NCBI GenBank assembly: GCA_002762985.1
Contig: PCXZ01000023.1
Location: 9,943-73,942 of the forward strand
Length of the DNA stretch: 64,000 nucleotides
Reading direction: 5' to 3'
Source of the DNA: Candidatus Woesearchaeota archaeon CG10_big_fil_rev_8_21_14_0_10_44_13
GTDB lineage: Archaea; Nanobdellota; Nanobdellia; Woesearchaeales; UBA12501
In this document: in pieces, positions 43,831 through 51,569 of the stretch
Position numbering within the stretch: the first letter of the stretch is position 1
How the letters are laid out: each line of letters begins with the position of its first letter
Program-made: the position numbers and the translations under genes
The notes under the pieces: generated by a model
Seen by the model: only the letters and a program-made list of their open reading frames with translations
What the model was told of the DNA's origin: nothing
Databases searched by the model: none

Positions 43831-44124
43831 ATGAAAGGGGTCAAAGTTGATAGGGAGCTAATCCTAAAAGTGGCAGAGAACGCAAGGCTCGAGCTAACTG
43901 ACAAGGAAGCAGAAGAATTTGTAAAGCAGTTCAAGGACATACTTGACGCATTCTCTCAGATAGACGAAGTCGATACGAAAGGCATCGAAGCCAGCATGCA
44001 GCCCGTTGAGCTGAAGAATGTTTTGCGTGAAGACAGGACAGAGCCATCGCTGAGCCAGGAAGATGCCCTTGCGAACACTGAGCATAAGAAAGACGGCTAT
44101 TTCAAGGGGCCTAGGGCGGTGTAG
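43831..44124 (+). CDS. gatC: Aspartyl/glutamyl-tRNA amidotransferase subunit C
   Basis: 97 residues, the normal GatC length. VAENARLELTDKEAEEFVKQFKDILDAFSQIDEVDTKGIEASMQPVELKNVLREDRTEPSLSQEDALANTEHKKDGYFKGPRAV shows the A-R-L-x-L, D-x-h-D-T/V and F-K-V/G-P-R-V/A family landmarks. GatC wraps around and stabilises GatA in the GatCAB complex that converts Asp-tRNA-Asn or Glu-tRNA-Gln to the amide forms. First gene of the operon; a PHP gene lies between it and gatA. Confidence 0.94.
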   Translation: MKGVKVDRELILKVAENARLELTDKEAEEFVKQFKDILDAFSQIDEVDTKGIEASMQPVELKNVLREDRTEPSLSQEDALANTEHKKDGYFKGPRAV

Positions 44125-44127
44125 ACA

Positions 44128-44862
44128 ATGTTAAAGATAGACCTTCACATACATTCCATACATAGCGGCCATGCTTACGGGACAATCTACGACATAATGA
44201 GGGACGCAAAGTCGAAAGGCATGGAGATGATAGCGATAACTGACCATGGGCCTAGCATGCTGGGCGCATCAACCCACATCCATTTCATGATGTTCGGCAG
44301 GTCCCCTAAGGATCATGATGGCATGGAGGTATTGTGGGGCTGCGAGGCCAATATAATAGATGGCGAAGGCAGCATAGACCTCGACGAGAAGATTGTCAAA
44401 AAGATAGACCTCCTGCTTTTGGGCCTGCATCTCGGGACGCCTTACAAGGACTTAGGGGAGAAAAGGAATACAGAAGCAGTGATAAAATGCTTCAGGAAAC
44501 ACCCAATCCACATTTTTGTGCATCCTGCAACGCTCTTCTATAAGTATGATGTGGAAAAAGTTTACCAGGCGGCCTGCGACAACAATATCCTTCTCGAGAT
44601 GAACCTTGCGAACCTTGCAATGCTTGAAGACGGCGACGAAAAGATCAGGTTTGAAGACCTCAAGAAGATGGTCGATATAGCAAAGAAGAACAAGAAAAAG
44701 ATAATAGTCAATTCAGATGCCCACTTTTTGCATGAGATCGGCGATGACTCCCTACTTAAAAAATACTGGGACAGGCTCGGGCTTGATGAAAGCATGATAA
44801 TCAACAACTACCCTGATGAGCTCAGGGCATTCATAAAAAGCAAAAAACTGCAGAAAAGATAA
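44128..44862 (+). CDS. PHP-domain phosphoesterase
   Basis: 244 residues. Metal-binding motifs of the PHP fold are complete: DLHIHSIHSGH near 6, AITDHGPSM near 36, GCEANI near 74, HLGTPYK near 101, HPATLF near 134 and NSDAHFLHEIG near 195. The order and length match the YcdX/CapB-like single-domain PHP proteins. It hydrolyses phosphoesters with bound metals; substrate unknown. It sits 3 nt after gatC and 1 nt before gatA, so its expression is tied to the amidotransferase subunits, an arrangement with no known mechanistic reason. Confidence 0.9.
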   Translation: MLKIDLHIHSIHSGHAYGTIYDIMRDAKSKGMEMIAITDHGPSMLGASTHIHFMMFGRSPKDHDGMEVLWGCEANIIDGEGSIDLDEKIVKKIDLLLLGLHLGTPYKDLGEKRNTEAVIKCFRKHPIHIFVHPATLFYKYDVEKVYQAACDNNILLEMNLANLAMLEDGDEKIRFEDLKKMVDIAKKNKKKIIVNSDAHFLHEIGDDSLLKKYWDRLGLDESMIINNYPDELRAFIKSKKLQKR

Positions 44863-44863
44863 G

Positions 44864-46276
44864 ATGCGCCAAGAAGAACAGTCAAAAAAATCCAGCAGGA
44901 AAGAGATTGACATAGTAGAAAGCACAGAAGAAGCCCTTCAGGAGGCCAAGGAGATAAATGAGGAATACAACTATCTTAATGTGATCTCTGAGAATCTTGC
45001 ATTAGGGCAGGCAAGAGCCATTTCTAAGAACCCGAACAAAGGGAGGCTCTCAGGAATATTTGTCTCTGTAAAAGACTGCCTTGTAGTAAAAGATGTGGAA
45101 TCCACAGCAGGATCAAGGATACTGAAGGGGTATAAGCCCGTGTTCAATGCGACTGCAGTGCAGAGATGCATTGATGAAGGGGCGATAATAATAGGAAAGA
45201 CTTCCCAGGACGAGTTCGGTTTCGGCTCTTTTTCAGTGAATGTAGGTGTTGACTGCAAGATCCCATTGAATCCCTACGATACAGAGAGGGCCTGCGGAGG
45301 GAGCTCTGGCGGAGCCGGCGGGTTCACCCGGAAATTCTCAAAGAGGCACATCGCATTGGGCGAGAGCACCGGCGGCTCGATAGTATGCCCTGCTTCATTC
45401 TGCGGCATCGTTGGATTATGTCCTACATACGGCCTTGTCTCGAGATACGGGCTCATGGATTATGCGAACAGCCTTGACAAGATAGGCCCGATGGCAAAGA
45501 ATGTCGATGATGCTGCATTATTGCTGGACGTGATCTCAGGATTTGACGAAAAGGATTCGACTTCTGTCGGAAAGAAGGATTTCATGTCCGGGATGAAGAA
45601 GGATTCAAAGCTCAAGGTCGCGATAATCGAGGAGAATTTCGGGAAAGGGACTGATGAAGAGGTCAAGCAGGCCGTCATCTCAGCCCTTGACAAGGCAGGG
45701 ATAAAGTATGACAAGGTGAAACTGCCATTGACAGCAAAATACGGCATCGCCACTTATTATCTCATCTCGATGAGCGAAGCTTCCACTAATCTTGCGAAAT
45801 ACTGCGGGATGAGATACGGCAAGCATGAGAAACTGGATGGTAATTTCAATGAGTATTTCACAAAAGTCAGGGGCATGCACTTCGGCAAGGAAGCCAAGAG
45901 AAGGATCATGCTGGGGACATTCGCCAGGATGTCTGGTTTCAGGGATGCCTATTACATGCAGGCCATGAAGGTGAGGACAAGGATCATCGAGGAATACAAG
46001 AATCTTTTCAGGAAATATGACATCTTGGTGAGCCCAACTATGCCTTTCATAGCGCCTAAGTTCTCTGAGATACAGAAATTAACCCCATTGCAGAACTACA
46101 TGGCAGACATAATGACTGCAGGCCCCAATCTTGCAGGGCTTCCGCACATGAGCATAAATGCAGGATTTTCCAAGAAAGAGAAGATGCCTATAGGGATCAT
46201 GTTCATAGCAGACCATTTTGAGGAAGGGAAAATGCTGAATATCGGGAAGAAGGTTGAGGGGAGTTTAAATGATTGA
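44864..46276 (+). CDS. gatA: Aspartyl/glutamyl-tRNA amidotransferase subunit A
   Basis: 470 residues. The amidase signature is complete: Lys in VSVKDCLVVKD near 68, the cis-Ser and nucleophile Ser in GGSSGGAGG near 145 and GESTGGSIVCPASFCG near 165. GatA releases ammonia from glutamine or asparagine and passes it to GatB. The C-terminal block SPTMPFIAP and NLAGLPHMSINAGFSKKEKMPIGIMFIADHF is typical. Slightly shorter than the usual 480-490. The next small gene overlaps its stop by 8 nt. Confidence 0.96.
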   Translation: MRQEEQSKKSSRKEIDIVESTEEALQEAKEINEEYNYLNVISENLALGQARAISKNPNKGRLSGIFVSVKDCLVVKDVESTAGSRILKGYKPVFNATAVQRCIDEGAIIIGKTSQDEFGFGSFSVNVGVDCKIPLNPYDTERACGGSSGGAGGFTRKFSKRHIALGESTGGSIVCPASFCGIVGLCPTYGLVSRYGLMDYANSLDKIGPMAKNVDDAALLLDVISGFDEKDSTSVGKKDFMSGMKKDSKLKVAIIEENFGKGTDEEVKQAVISALDKAGIKYDKVKLPLTAKYGIATYYLISMSEASTNLAKYCGMRYGKHEKLDGNFNEYFTKVRGMHFGKEAKRRIMLGTFARMSGFRDAYYMQAMKVRTRIIEEYKNLFRKYDILVSPTMPFIAPKFSEIQKLTPLQNYMADIMTAGPNLAGLPHMSINAGFSKKEKMPIGIMFIADHFEEGKMLNIGKKVEGSLND

Positions 46277-46472
46277 CAAAGAATTAATAAAAGAGATAAT
46301 CTTTGGCGTAGCACCAATTGGAGCGGGCTGTTATTTATATAATCAAAATAAAGTACTTTCAATTTTATTATTGTTTTTTGGATGTGTAATAATAGGTTTT
46401 ATTGTATGGAATTATCTAGAAAGAGAAAAAGCTATGAGGAGCCATATTGGTTATGGCCATTTAAGAAGCTAG
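46269..46472 (+). CDS. Small two-helix membrane protein between gatA and ybaK
   Basis: 67 residues with two hydrophobic stretches, IIFGVAPIGAGCYLY and VLSILLLFFGCVIIGFIVWNY, and a basic end REKAMRSHIGYGH. Its DNA is much more A/T-rich than the gat genes around it, which suggests a later insertion into the operon. The ATG overlaps the gatA stop by 8 nt and the ybaK start is 10 nt downstream, so it appears to be translated with them. No family recognised. Confidence 0.6.
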   Translation: MIDKELIKEIIFGVAPIGAGCYLYNQNKVLSILLLFFGCVIIGFIVWNYLEREKAMRSHIGYGHLRS

Positions 46473-46482
46473 GGGAACAAAA

Positions 46483-46959
46483 ATGCCAACAACATTCAAA
46501 ACCCGAGTAACAGAACTCCTGGACTCAAAAGGAATAAAATACAGGCTCTTGTCTCATGATAAAGAGGTTTTTACCTGCGAGGAGGCAGCCAAAATCAGGG
46601 GCGTTGTGCTTGAGGAGATGGTCAAGTGCATCCTGCTTATCGACAAGGATAACAAATATGTTTTGGCTGCGTTGCTAGCTGATAAAAAATTAGATCCGAG
46701 AAAAGCAGCAGAATCGGCAGGAACAAAAAGGCTCAGTTTTGCAACAAAAGAACAGATTAAAGAGGTTTTGGGCTATACAATGGGCGCTGTGCCTCCTTTT
46801 GTGTTCGATGCCGATGTAAAAGTGGTATTTGATGATGAAGTGATTAAAAAAGAGAGGATTAGCATAAGCTCAGGTGATACAAGAAGCGGACTGGAGCTTT
46901 CACCGAAGGATTTGATTGGACTGATAAAACCTATAAGGGGGGACATAAAGAAAGATTAA
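46483..46959 (+). CDS. YbaK/ProX-family aminoacyl-tRNA deacylase
   Basis: 158 residues covering the whole YbaK domain. KYRLLSHDKEVFTCEEAAKIRGVVLEEMVKCILLIDKDNKYVLAALLADKKLD contains the catalytic Lys (E-E-M-V-K-C) and the V-L-A-A-h segment, and GYTMGAVPPFVFDADVKVVFDD matches the G-x-V-x-P-F-G element. Members hydrolyse mischarged tRNAs such as Ala- or Cys-tRNA-Pro in trans. Encoded between gatA and gatB, directly before gatB, so it may guard the products of the tRNA-dependent amidation route. AGGGG precedes its ATG. Confidence 0.9.
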   Translation: MPTTFKTRVTELLDSKGIKYRLLSHDKEVFTCEEAAKIRGVVLEEMVKCILLIDKDNKYVLAALLADKKLDPRKAAESAGTKRLSFATKEQIKEVLGYTMGAVPPFVFDADVKVVFDDEVIKKERISISSGDTRSGLELSPKDLIGLIKPIRGDIKKD

Positions 46960-46960
46960 A

Positions 46961-48379
46961 ATGACGCAAAAATTCACCTCAGACATCATAATCGGACTTG
47001 AGATCCATGTAGAGCTCGACACAAACTCAAAGCTGTTCTGCAGCTGTTCCACTGAGAACACAGAAGAACCCAATAAGCATACATGCCAGGTCTGCTTAGG
47101 CCATCCGGGCTCAAAGCCAGTCCTGAACAAGCAGGCTGTTGAATTCGCAATAAGGCTTTGCCTGGCCCTGAACTGCAGGCTGAATCCAAAGCTCATCTTC
47201 TCAAGGAAGAATTACTTCTATCCCGACATGGCAAAGAACTACCAGATAACGCAGTATGAGATACCTTTGGGCACAGGAGGGAAGCTTTCTATTGCAAATG
47301 GCAAGGAGATAGGCATCGTCAGGGTGCACATGGAGGAAGATCCTGCTTCGCTTGTGCATCTTGGTTCAATGGAGACAAGCCCGTTCGTCCTTGTAGATTA
47401 CAACAGGTCGGGAAGGCCGCTGTGCGAAGTGGTCACAAAGCCCGACATGACAGGCCCTGATGAAGCCCGCGACTTCATGAAAAAACTCATCACAGTCCTG
47501 AACTACATAGGGATCTTCGACCAGAACAACTGCATAATAAAGGCAGATGCGAATGTGAGCATAAAAGAATCCGGCTATGTGAGATCAGAAGTCAAGAACA
47601 TAACAGGGTTCAAGGAGATCGAGAGGGCGTTGAGATATGAAGTGGAAAGGCAGAAAAGGGATTTCAAGGAAGGGAAGAGACTGATCCTTGAGACAAGGGC
47701 GTGGGATTCTGACAAGGGCATAACGATAAGGCTGAGGACAAAGGAGACAGAGGAAGATTATGGGTATATCCTAGATCCGGACCTTGTTGTCACAGAGATA
47801 ACTGAAAAATGGGTCGGGGAAGTGAAGAAAGAGATGCCCGAACTGGCCCAGGACAAGATCCAGAAATTCATAAGCAAATATAAGATAGACAGGATCGATG
47901 CCGAGGTCATTGCTGCAGAAAGGCCATTGGCAGAGATGTTCGAGGAAGTCGCAAAGAAGGTGAATCCGCAGTTGGCGGCGAGATGGATGAGGATAGAGCT
48001 TGTAAGGGTGATGAATTATAATGAGAAGACATTTGACGATATTCCTGTGAAATCCAGCCACATAATCGAGCTGCTCGAGATGGTCGAGAAGAGGGAGATA
48101 ACAGACAATGTGGCAAAGAAGATAATGGAGAGATTCATGAATGAGGCTTTCTCTCCTAGGGCCTATGCGAAAGAGCAGGGTCTGAAGGTTGTTTCGGATT
48201 CTTCTGAGCTTGAGAAGGTATGCAGGGATGTCATCAGGGAGAATCCGAAGGCAGTAGAGGACGTCAAGGCAGGCAATGAGAAATCATTGAACTTCCTTAT
48301 CGGTCAGGTCATGAGACGCACGAAAGGGCAGGCCTCTCCGAAGGAATTGAATGAGATAATTAAGAAGATGATAAAATAG
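46961..48379 (+). CDS. gatB: Aspartyl/glutamyl-tRNA amidotransferase subunit B
   Basis: 472 residues. GLEIHVELDTNSKLFCSCS at the start, CQVCLGHPGSKPVLNKQAVEFA near 45 with the zinc cysteines, FSRKNYFYPDMAKNYQITQYEIPLGTGG near 85 and RVHMEEDPASLVH near 128 are standard GatB. The C-terminal YqeY/tail domain ends GQVMRRTKGQASPKELNEIIKKM. GatB activates the misacylated tRNA with ATP and amidates it. It is the bacterial-type GatB, not the archaeal GatE. Last gene of the operon. Confidence 0.97.
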   Translation: MTQKFTSDIIIGLEIHVELDTNSKLFCSCSTENTEEPNKHTCQVCLGHPGSKPVLNKQAVEFAIRLCLALNCRLNPKLIFSRKNYFYPDMAKNYQITQYEIPLGTGGKLSIANGKEIGIVRVHMEEDPASLVHLGSMETSPFVLVDYNRSGRPLCEVVTKPDMTGPDEARDFMKKLITVLNYIGIFDQNNCIIKADANVSIKESGYVRSEVKNITGFKEIERALRYEVERQKRDFKEGKRLILETRAWDSDKGITIRLRTKETEEDYGYILDPDLVVTEITEKWVGEVKKEMPELAQDKIQKFISKYKIDRIDAEVIAAERPLAEMFEEVAKKVNPQLAARWMRIELVRVMNYNEKTFDDIPVKSSHIIELLEMVEKREITDNVAKKIMERFMNEAFSPRAYAKEQGLKVVSDSSELEKVCRDVIRENPKAVEDVKAGNEKSLNFLIGQVMRRTKGQASPKELNEIIKKMIK

Positions 48380-48481
48380 GTTAGTTGCGTGATAATATTT
48401 TTGATAGAAACAGATGTCGTTTCGAATTTATATCCAAATATCTTTTTGTCTATTTTTCTGATTGTGGGGATAATCATCATA

Positions 48482-48515
48482 ATTTGCGGGGAAACCAAGG
48501 TTTCCAGCCCCAAAT
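48482..48515. repeat. Long hairpin after gatB
   Basis: ATTTG-GGGGAAACC-AA-GGTTTCC-CCCCAAAT reads as a near-perfect inverted repeat with a 2-nt loop and one 1-2 nt interruption on each side. No T-run follows on the plus strand, so it is not a classical terminator, but it could protect the 3' end of the gat mRNA. Confidence 0.6.
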
Positions 48516-48544
48516 GGTTACGCGCATTTGATACGCAACAGCAA

Positions 48545-48621
48545 GGACCACATCCTCACTTCGTTCGGAGTGGTCCGAATAATTCATTCAGTTCGGACCA
48601 TTGAGCGCAGCGAAATGGTCC
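48545..48621. repeat. Two GGACCA-armed hairpins, REP-like
   Basis: GGACCAC (48545) pairs with GTGGTCC (48570), enclosing CTCACTTCGTTCGG. GGACCAT (48595) pairs with ATGGTCC (48615), enclosing GAGCGCAGCG. The two units share arms and are about 50 bp apart. The inner 13-mer CTCACTTCGTTCG is identical to one in the block at 18147-18347, so both are copies of a dispersed palindromic family. Confidence 0.6.
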
Positions 48622-48841
48622 TAGCTGTCGGTGTCAATGGACGAAACCACTGCTCTCGTCCCCTTCCTGCCCAGAGCTAGTAGGGGATCATTGTGCGAGA
48701 TTTTTGTGCATTGGACAAATAAAAGAAGTCGCCATGAGCCATATCAGTGAGTTGTGAGGTGGAGGCGAATGAAATGAGGTAAATACAAAAAGTGATGAGA
48801 AAAAACATCAAATGTTTAAGAATCAAAAAGCACAGCCAAAA

Positions 48842-50086
48842 CTATACATCCAAAATCTTCCCCACTTCATCCACGACCCTTTTCTCGAAATCAGCGTTCT
48901 TCTCGCCTTCAGCTTTCTCTATGCTCAGGGCCTGCAGCAGTCTGTGCATGAGCTCTTCCTCTGATCTTGGATCCAGGCCATCAACTTTTATCCGGCCGAG
49001 ATGCTGCTTCACTATCTTCCTCTCTGAATCGTCCACAGAATCTGATCCTACCTGCATGTCGCCTTCCTTGAATTCGTCAGACTCAAGCATGCTCGTGCTT
49101 TTCATGACATAATAAGCGGATTTGTCATTGAGCACTTCGAATATGCCTTTGAAGTCAACGTCAGAGGCCTTGCCCTGCTTCAATCTTCCGAAAAGCCTTA
49201 TCGTCACGATCGTGTTCACGAATTCCTTTGTCTTTATCTCGCTGTATATCTCTTCCTCTGCCTGCTTTGCCGTCTTGTTGCTGCAGTCTATCTTTATATG
49301 GAAAGTGTTTATTACCTGCACGGGCTCCCATCTCAGTTTCTCTGTGAATGCGCCGTCTTTTCCTTCGTTCACTTCAACAATGTAGAACCCGCCTTTGCTG
49401 TATTTCTCAAGATCATGGAAATTCGTGGGGAACAATGCTCCGGGGTAGACTATCCAGCCGAAGCCCGGGAATCTCTGCTCGAAGATATAATGGACATGGC
49501 CCCCAGCATAATAATTGAATCCCTTGGGCAGGAAATCCATCGGGGCTGAATCGATCCTCTCAAGCTCTTTGGGCTTTATCTCATCTATCGCAGTATGGAA
49601 CAGGAATATCTTGTATCCTTTCTCTTTCTCAAGACCCGTCTTTTCAAGTATCTCGTAGAATTTCCTGTCCAGCATGCCTTTCTTCCCTATTATGCCGGTC
49701 ATCTTCGCCCCTGTCTTCATGTCCTGCGTGAAATCAAGAACAAGTTTCTTGTCATGGACCCTGCCATTGAAGACATTTTTGAATATGCCCGCATTCTCAA
49801 GGACATCTATCATAGTCTTGCCTGCAGCAGAGAAATCATGCGAGCCTGCGACACCATAGACCGGGATGCCTATATCCTTCAATTCCTTAAGCTTTTTGAC
49901 CGCCTCTTTCAGGCTGTCTATTGAAGGGACAGAAGTATTGAACAGGTCCCCGGAAATTATGATGAAATCGACTTTCTGCTCTATGCAGGCGTTTATGGCC
50001 TTTACGAAGGCTTTTACGCTTATATCCTTCAGTTTTTGGTCTCTCCATGAGCCTATATGGCAGTCTGCGAAATGAGCGAATTTCAT
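48842..50086 (-). CDS. mre11: Mre11-like DNA double-strand-break repair nuclease
   Basis: 414 residues. Calcineurin-type phosphoesterase motifs: FADCHIG at 5, IISGDLFN near 44, AGSHDFS near 82, FLFHTAI near 150 and AGGHVHY near 183. The third motif reads G-S-H-D where the textbook form is G-N-H-D; the Asn-to-Ser change occurs in some archaeal Mre11 proteins. The capping domain and a long Glu-rich C-terminus (Rad50-binding region, residues 300-414) follow. The enzyme trims DNA ends for repair in complex with Rad50, but no rad50 gene is adjacent, whereas the two usually sit together. It reads toward the repeat-rich gap. Confidence 0.9.
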   Translation of the reverse strand: MKFAHFADCHIGSWRDQKLKDISVKAFVKAINACIEQKVDFIIISGDLFNTSVPSIDSLKEAVKKLKELKDIGIPVYGVAGSHDFSAAGKTMIDVLENAGIFKNVFNGRVHDKKLVLDFTQDMKTGAKMTGIIGKKGMLDRKFYEILEKTGLEKEKGYKIFLFHTAIDEIKPKELERIDSAPMDFLPKGFNYYAGGHVHYIFEQRFPGFGWIVYPGALFPTNFHDLEKYSKGGFYIVEVNEGKDGAFTEKLRWEPVQVINTFHIKIDCSNKTAKQAEEEIYSEIKTKEFVNTIVTIRLFGRLKQGKASDVDFKGIFEVLNDKSAYYVMKSTSMLESDEFKEGDMQVGSDSVDDSERKIVKQHLGRIKVDGLDPRSEEELMHRLLQALSIEKAEGEKNADFEKRVVDEVGKILDV

Positions 50087-50144
50087 GGTTTTTCTGCGGA
50101 TTTACCCCTTATTTTACCCCCTATGCAAAAACCATAGGCCTCTT

Positions 50145-50160
50145 TAATATTTAAATATTA
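50145..50160. promoter_or_regulatory. Perfect 16-bp AT palindrome upstream of mre11
   Basis: TAATATTTAAATATTA is self-complementary over all 16 bases. It lies in the 180-bp divergent gap between mre11 and the helical-protein gene, about 58 nt before the mre11 start. It could be an operator or simply an AT-rich promoter region. Confidence 0.35.
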
Positions 50161-50231
50161 TGGGGTTTTAGGCTTTATAAGGCCTATTAGTCTTATTTTT
50201 ACCACTAAATAATAGTTAAAAAAAGGAAAGA

Positions 50232-50239
50232 TTTATATA
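50232..50239 (+). promoter_or_regulatory. TATA box of the helical-protein gene at 50270
   Basis: TTTATATA centred at about 50236. With a 26-27 nt spacing, transcription would begin near 50262, downstream of two earlier in-frame start codons, so the ATG at 50270 is favoured. Confidence 0.55.
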
Positions 50240-50269
50240 TTGGAAATGAATACCTTTTCCAGTGATATT

Positions 50270-50785
50270 ATGCTCGATACAGTCATTTCAACACTTGAAG
50301 GAATCATAGGCCAATTAGGTGAAGGAAAAGAGTATGTTTTGGATTATTTTGAGGAAAAGAAGGTGAGGTCAAAAGAAAGAGACGCAAGGATGGACATGCA
50401 AAGCATAGGCACGATGACCGAGCCCACAGCTTTTTCTTATCCGAAGATCATACATTTTTATAATGACGCACAGAACATGGTGGAGGGATATAAGGCCTAT
50501 GCCCAGAAACACCCATCAAGGAAAAAAACATTGGCTGCAAGACAAGAAAAGGTATTTTTTCATATTAATCTTATAGAGTTTCATGCAGCATGGTATGTTT
50601 TGCATCAGGAAAATAACAGTCTCACTGAAGATGAATTCAAAAAACTATCTCCTCAGGAAAGACATGGGAGGTTCACAGAAGTTCTTGAGAGAAAACCAAC
50701 ACAATACCATGGCCTTATCAGCCAAAGGGATAAGGTGATGGATTTATGCGCTAAAGAAGGCATTTTATCTCAAAGTTATAAATAA
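50270..50785 (+). CDS. Helical protein of unknown function
   Basis: 171 residues from the ATG at 50270. Soluble, helical and charged (LDTVISTLEGIIGQLGEGKEYVLDYFEEKK, FYNDAQNMVEGYKAYAQKHPSRKKTLAARQEKVFFHINLIEFHAAWYVLHQENNSL). The central F-x-H-I-N-L-I-E-F-H-A-A-W-Y-V-L-H helix with three His is the most distinctive part and might bind metal. No family recognised. A more A/T-rich composition than nearby housekeeping genes hints at accessory DNA. Convergent with the next gene. Confidence 0.65.
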   Translation: MLDTVISTLEGIIGQLGEGKEYVLDYFEEKKVRSKERDARMDMQSIGTMTEPTAFSYPKIIHFYNDAQNMVEGYKAYAQKHPSRKKTLAARQEKVFFHINLIEFHAAWYVLHQENNSLTEDEFKKLSPQERHGRFTEVLERKPTQYHGLISQRDKVMDLCAKEGILSQSYK

Positions 50786-50839
50786 TCAATATTATAAACA
50801 ATAAAGATGATGGGATTTAGCTATCGGTTTAAGATTGAT

Positions 50840-51145
50840 CTAAACTCTTCCCGTGACTTCTAAAATCTGATCCCTATGTATTATCAGCTTTTTTTCATTT
50901 TGCCTTAGATCGTATAATTCCCCTTGTCTTTTACTGTAGACTATAGGTACAGAATCCACAATGCCCCTTATATCACCTTGTATCTGGCTGAGGGCAGTCC
51001 CTATATTCTTGATATGGTCGCTAACCTTTTGCTTCATGTCCTTGTTAAAAATTAGTTTTGCGTGATCATCTATCTGTTTTTCCCTTAATTCAACCAACAA
51101 GTCTTGCCCTTCTTTTATGACTTTGTTTGGAGTTATTATAAGCAT
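50840..51145 (-). CDS. Small helical protein of unknown function
   Basis: 101 residues from the ATG at 51145, selected because AAAAGGTGATAAT lies just upstream; a longer start at 51217 would overlap the neighbour. LIITPNKVIKEGQDLLVELREKQIDDHAKLIF and IKNIGTALSQIQGDIRGIVDSVPIVYSKRQGELYDLRQ suggest a beta-hairpin followed by an amphipathic helix, then more strands. No membrane segment or known motif. Its reading direction matches the four genes upstream in the PIN cluster. Confidence 0.6.
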   Translation of the reverse strand: MLIITPNKVIKEGQDLLVELREKQIDDHAKLIFNKDMKQKVSDHIKNIGTALSQIQGDIRGIVDSVPIVYSKRQGELYDLRQNEKKLIIHRDQILEVTGRV

Positions 51146-51195
51146 ATTATCACCTTTTGCATCCCATAGCAGTTTTATAAAAGAGAGCCTCTCTT

Positions 51196-51543
51196 TTATA
51201 TAAATCTTTCTATCCAAGGGTGGTTAATAATGGGCGGAATCCTCCCTGTCTTCCTCAGATAGATGTAGATTGCGATCGCAAGCAATACCAGCAGGATCAG
51301 CCATTTCAGCTTCCCGCCCCTCCTTCCTTTTATTGCCATCCCTGTATCTTTGGCATTGATTTGGGCGGACTTCTGCGCCTTCCTCCTGCTTTTTGCCTCT
51401 TCTTCTTTCCTCTTCTTATCCTCATACATCCTTTTCCTGAGGCCTATGAATTCCCTCCTTGTCATCCTATTGGGATTGGCCCATCCCCATCTGCCTTCAG
51501 AAACCCTTGCCCTCCTCTCTTCCGGTGTAAGCCTGAACCTCAT
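51196..51543 (-). CDS. Basic protein with one C-terminal membrane anchor
   Basis: 115 residues from the ATG at 51543, which has an AGAGGTG ribosome site. RFRLTPEERRARVSEGRWGWANPNRMTRREFIGLRKRMYEDKKRKEEEAKSRRKAQK is strongly basic; W-A-N-P-x-x-M-T-R-R-E-F-I-x-h-R-K looks like a nucleic-acid- or ribosome-binding tag. The C-terminal helix LKWLILLVLLAIAIYIYL anchors it in the membrane. It follows the PIN gene by 26 nt. Function unknown; a tail-anchored protein with an RNA-binding head is one reading. Confidence 0.65.
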   Translation of the reverse strand: MRFRLTPEERRARVSEGRWGWANPNRMTRREFIGLRKRMYEDKKRKEEEAKSRRKAQKSAQINAKDTGMAIKGRRGGKLKWLILLVLLAIAIYIYLRKTGRIPPIINHPWIERFI

Positions 51544-51569
51544 TGCAGCACCTCTTTGCTTATCTCTTT

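Larger units (their letters stand above)
48380..48841. other. 462-bp gap with palindromic elements, no convincing gene
   Basis: Between gatB and mre11 there is no supported coding frame; the one open frame at 48389-48604 runs straight through the palindromes. The interval contains a large hairpin (48482-48515), two related GGACCA-armed hairpins (48545-48621) and about 200 bp of plain sequence. It looks like a repeat landing site, or the site of a degraded element. Confidence 0.6.

Noticed and set aside
48482-48515. Rho-independent terminator of the gat operon
   Set aside because: The stem is strong but lacks a following T-run, and archaeal termination relies mainly on T-tracts without hairpins.
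48389-48604. Open frame of 71 codons after gatB
   Set aside because: It crosses two palindromic repeats and its hydrophobic start is only an AT-rich artefact; no relatives recognisable.
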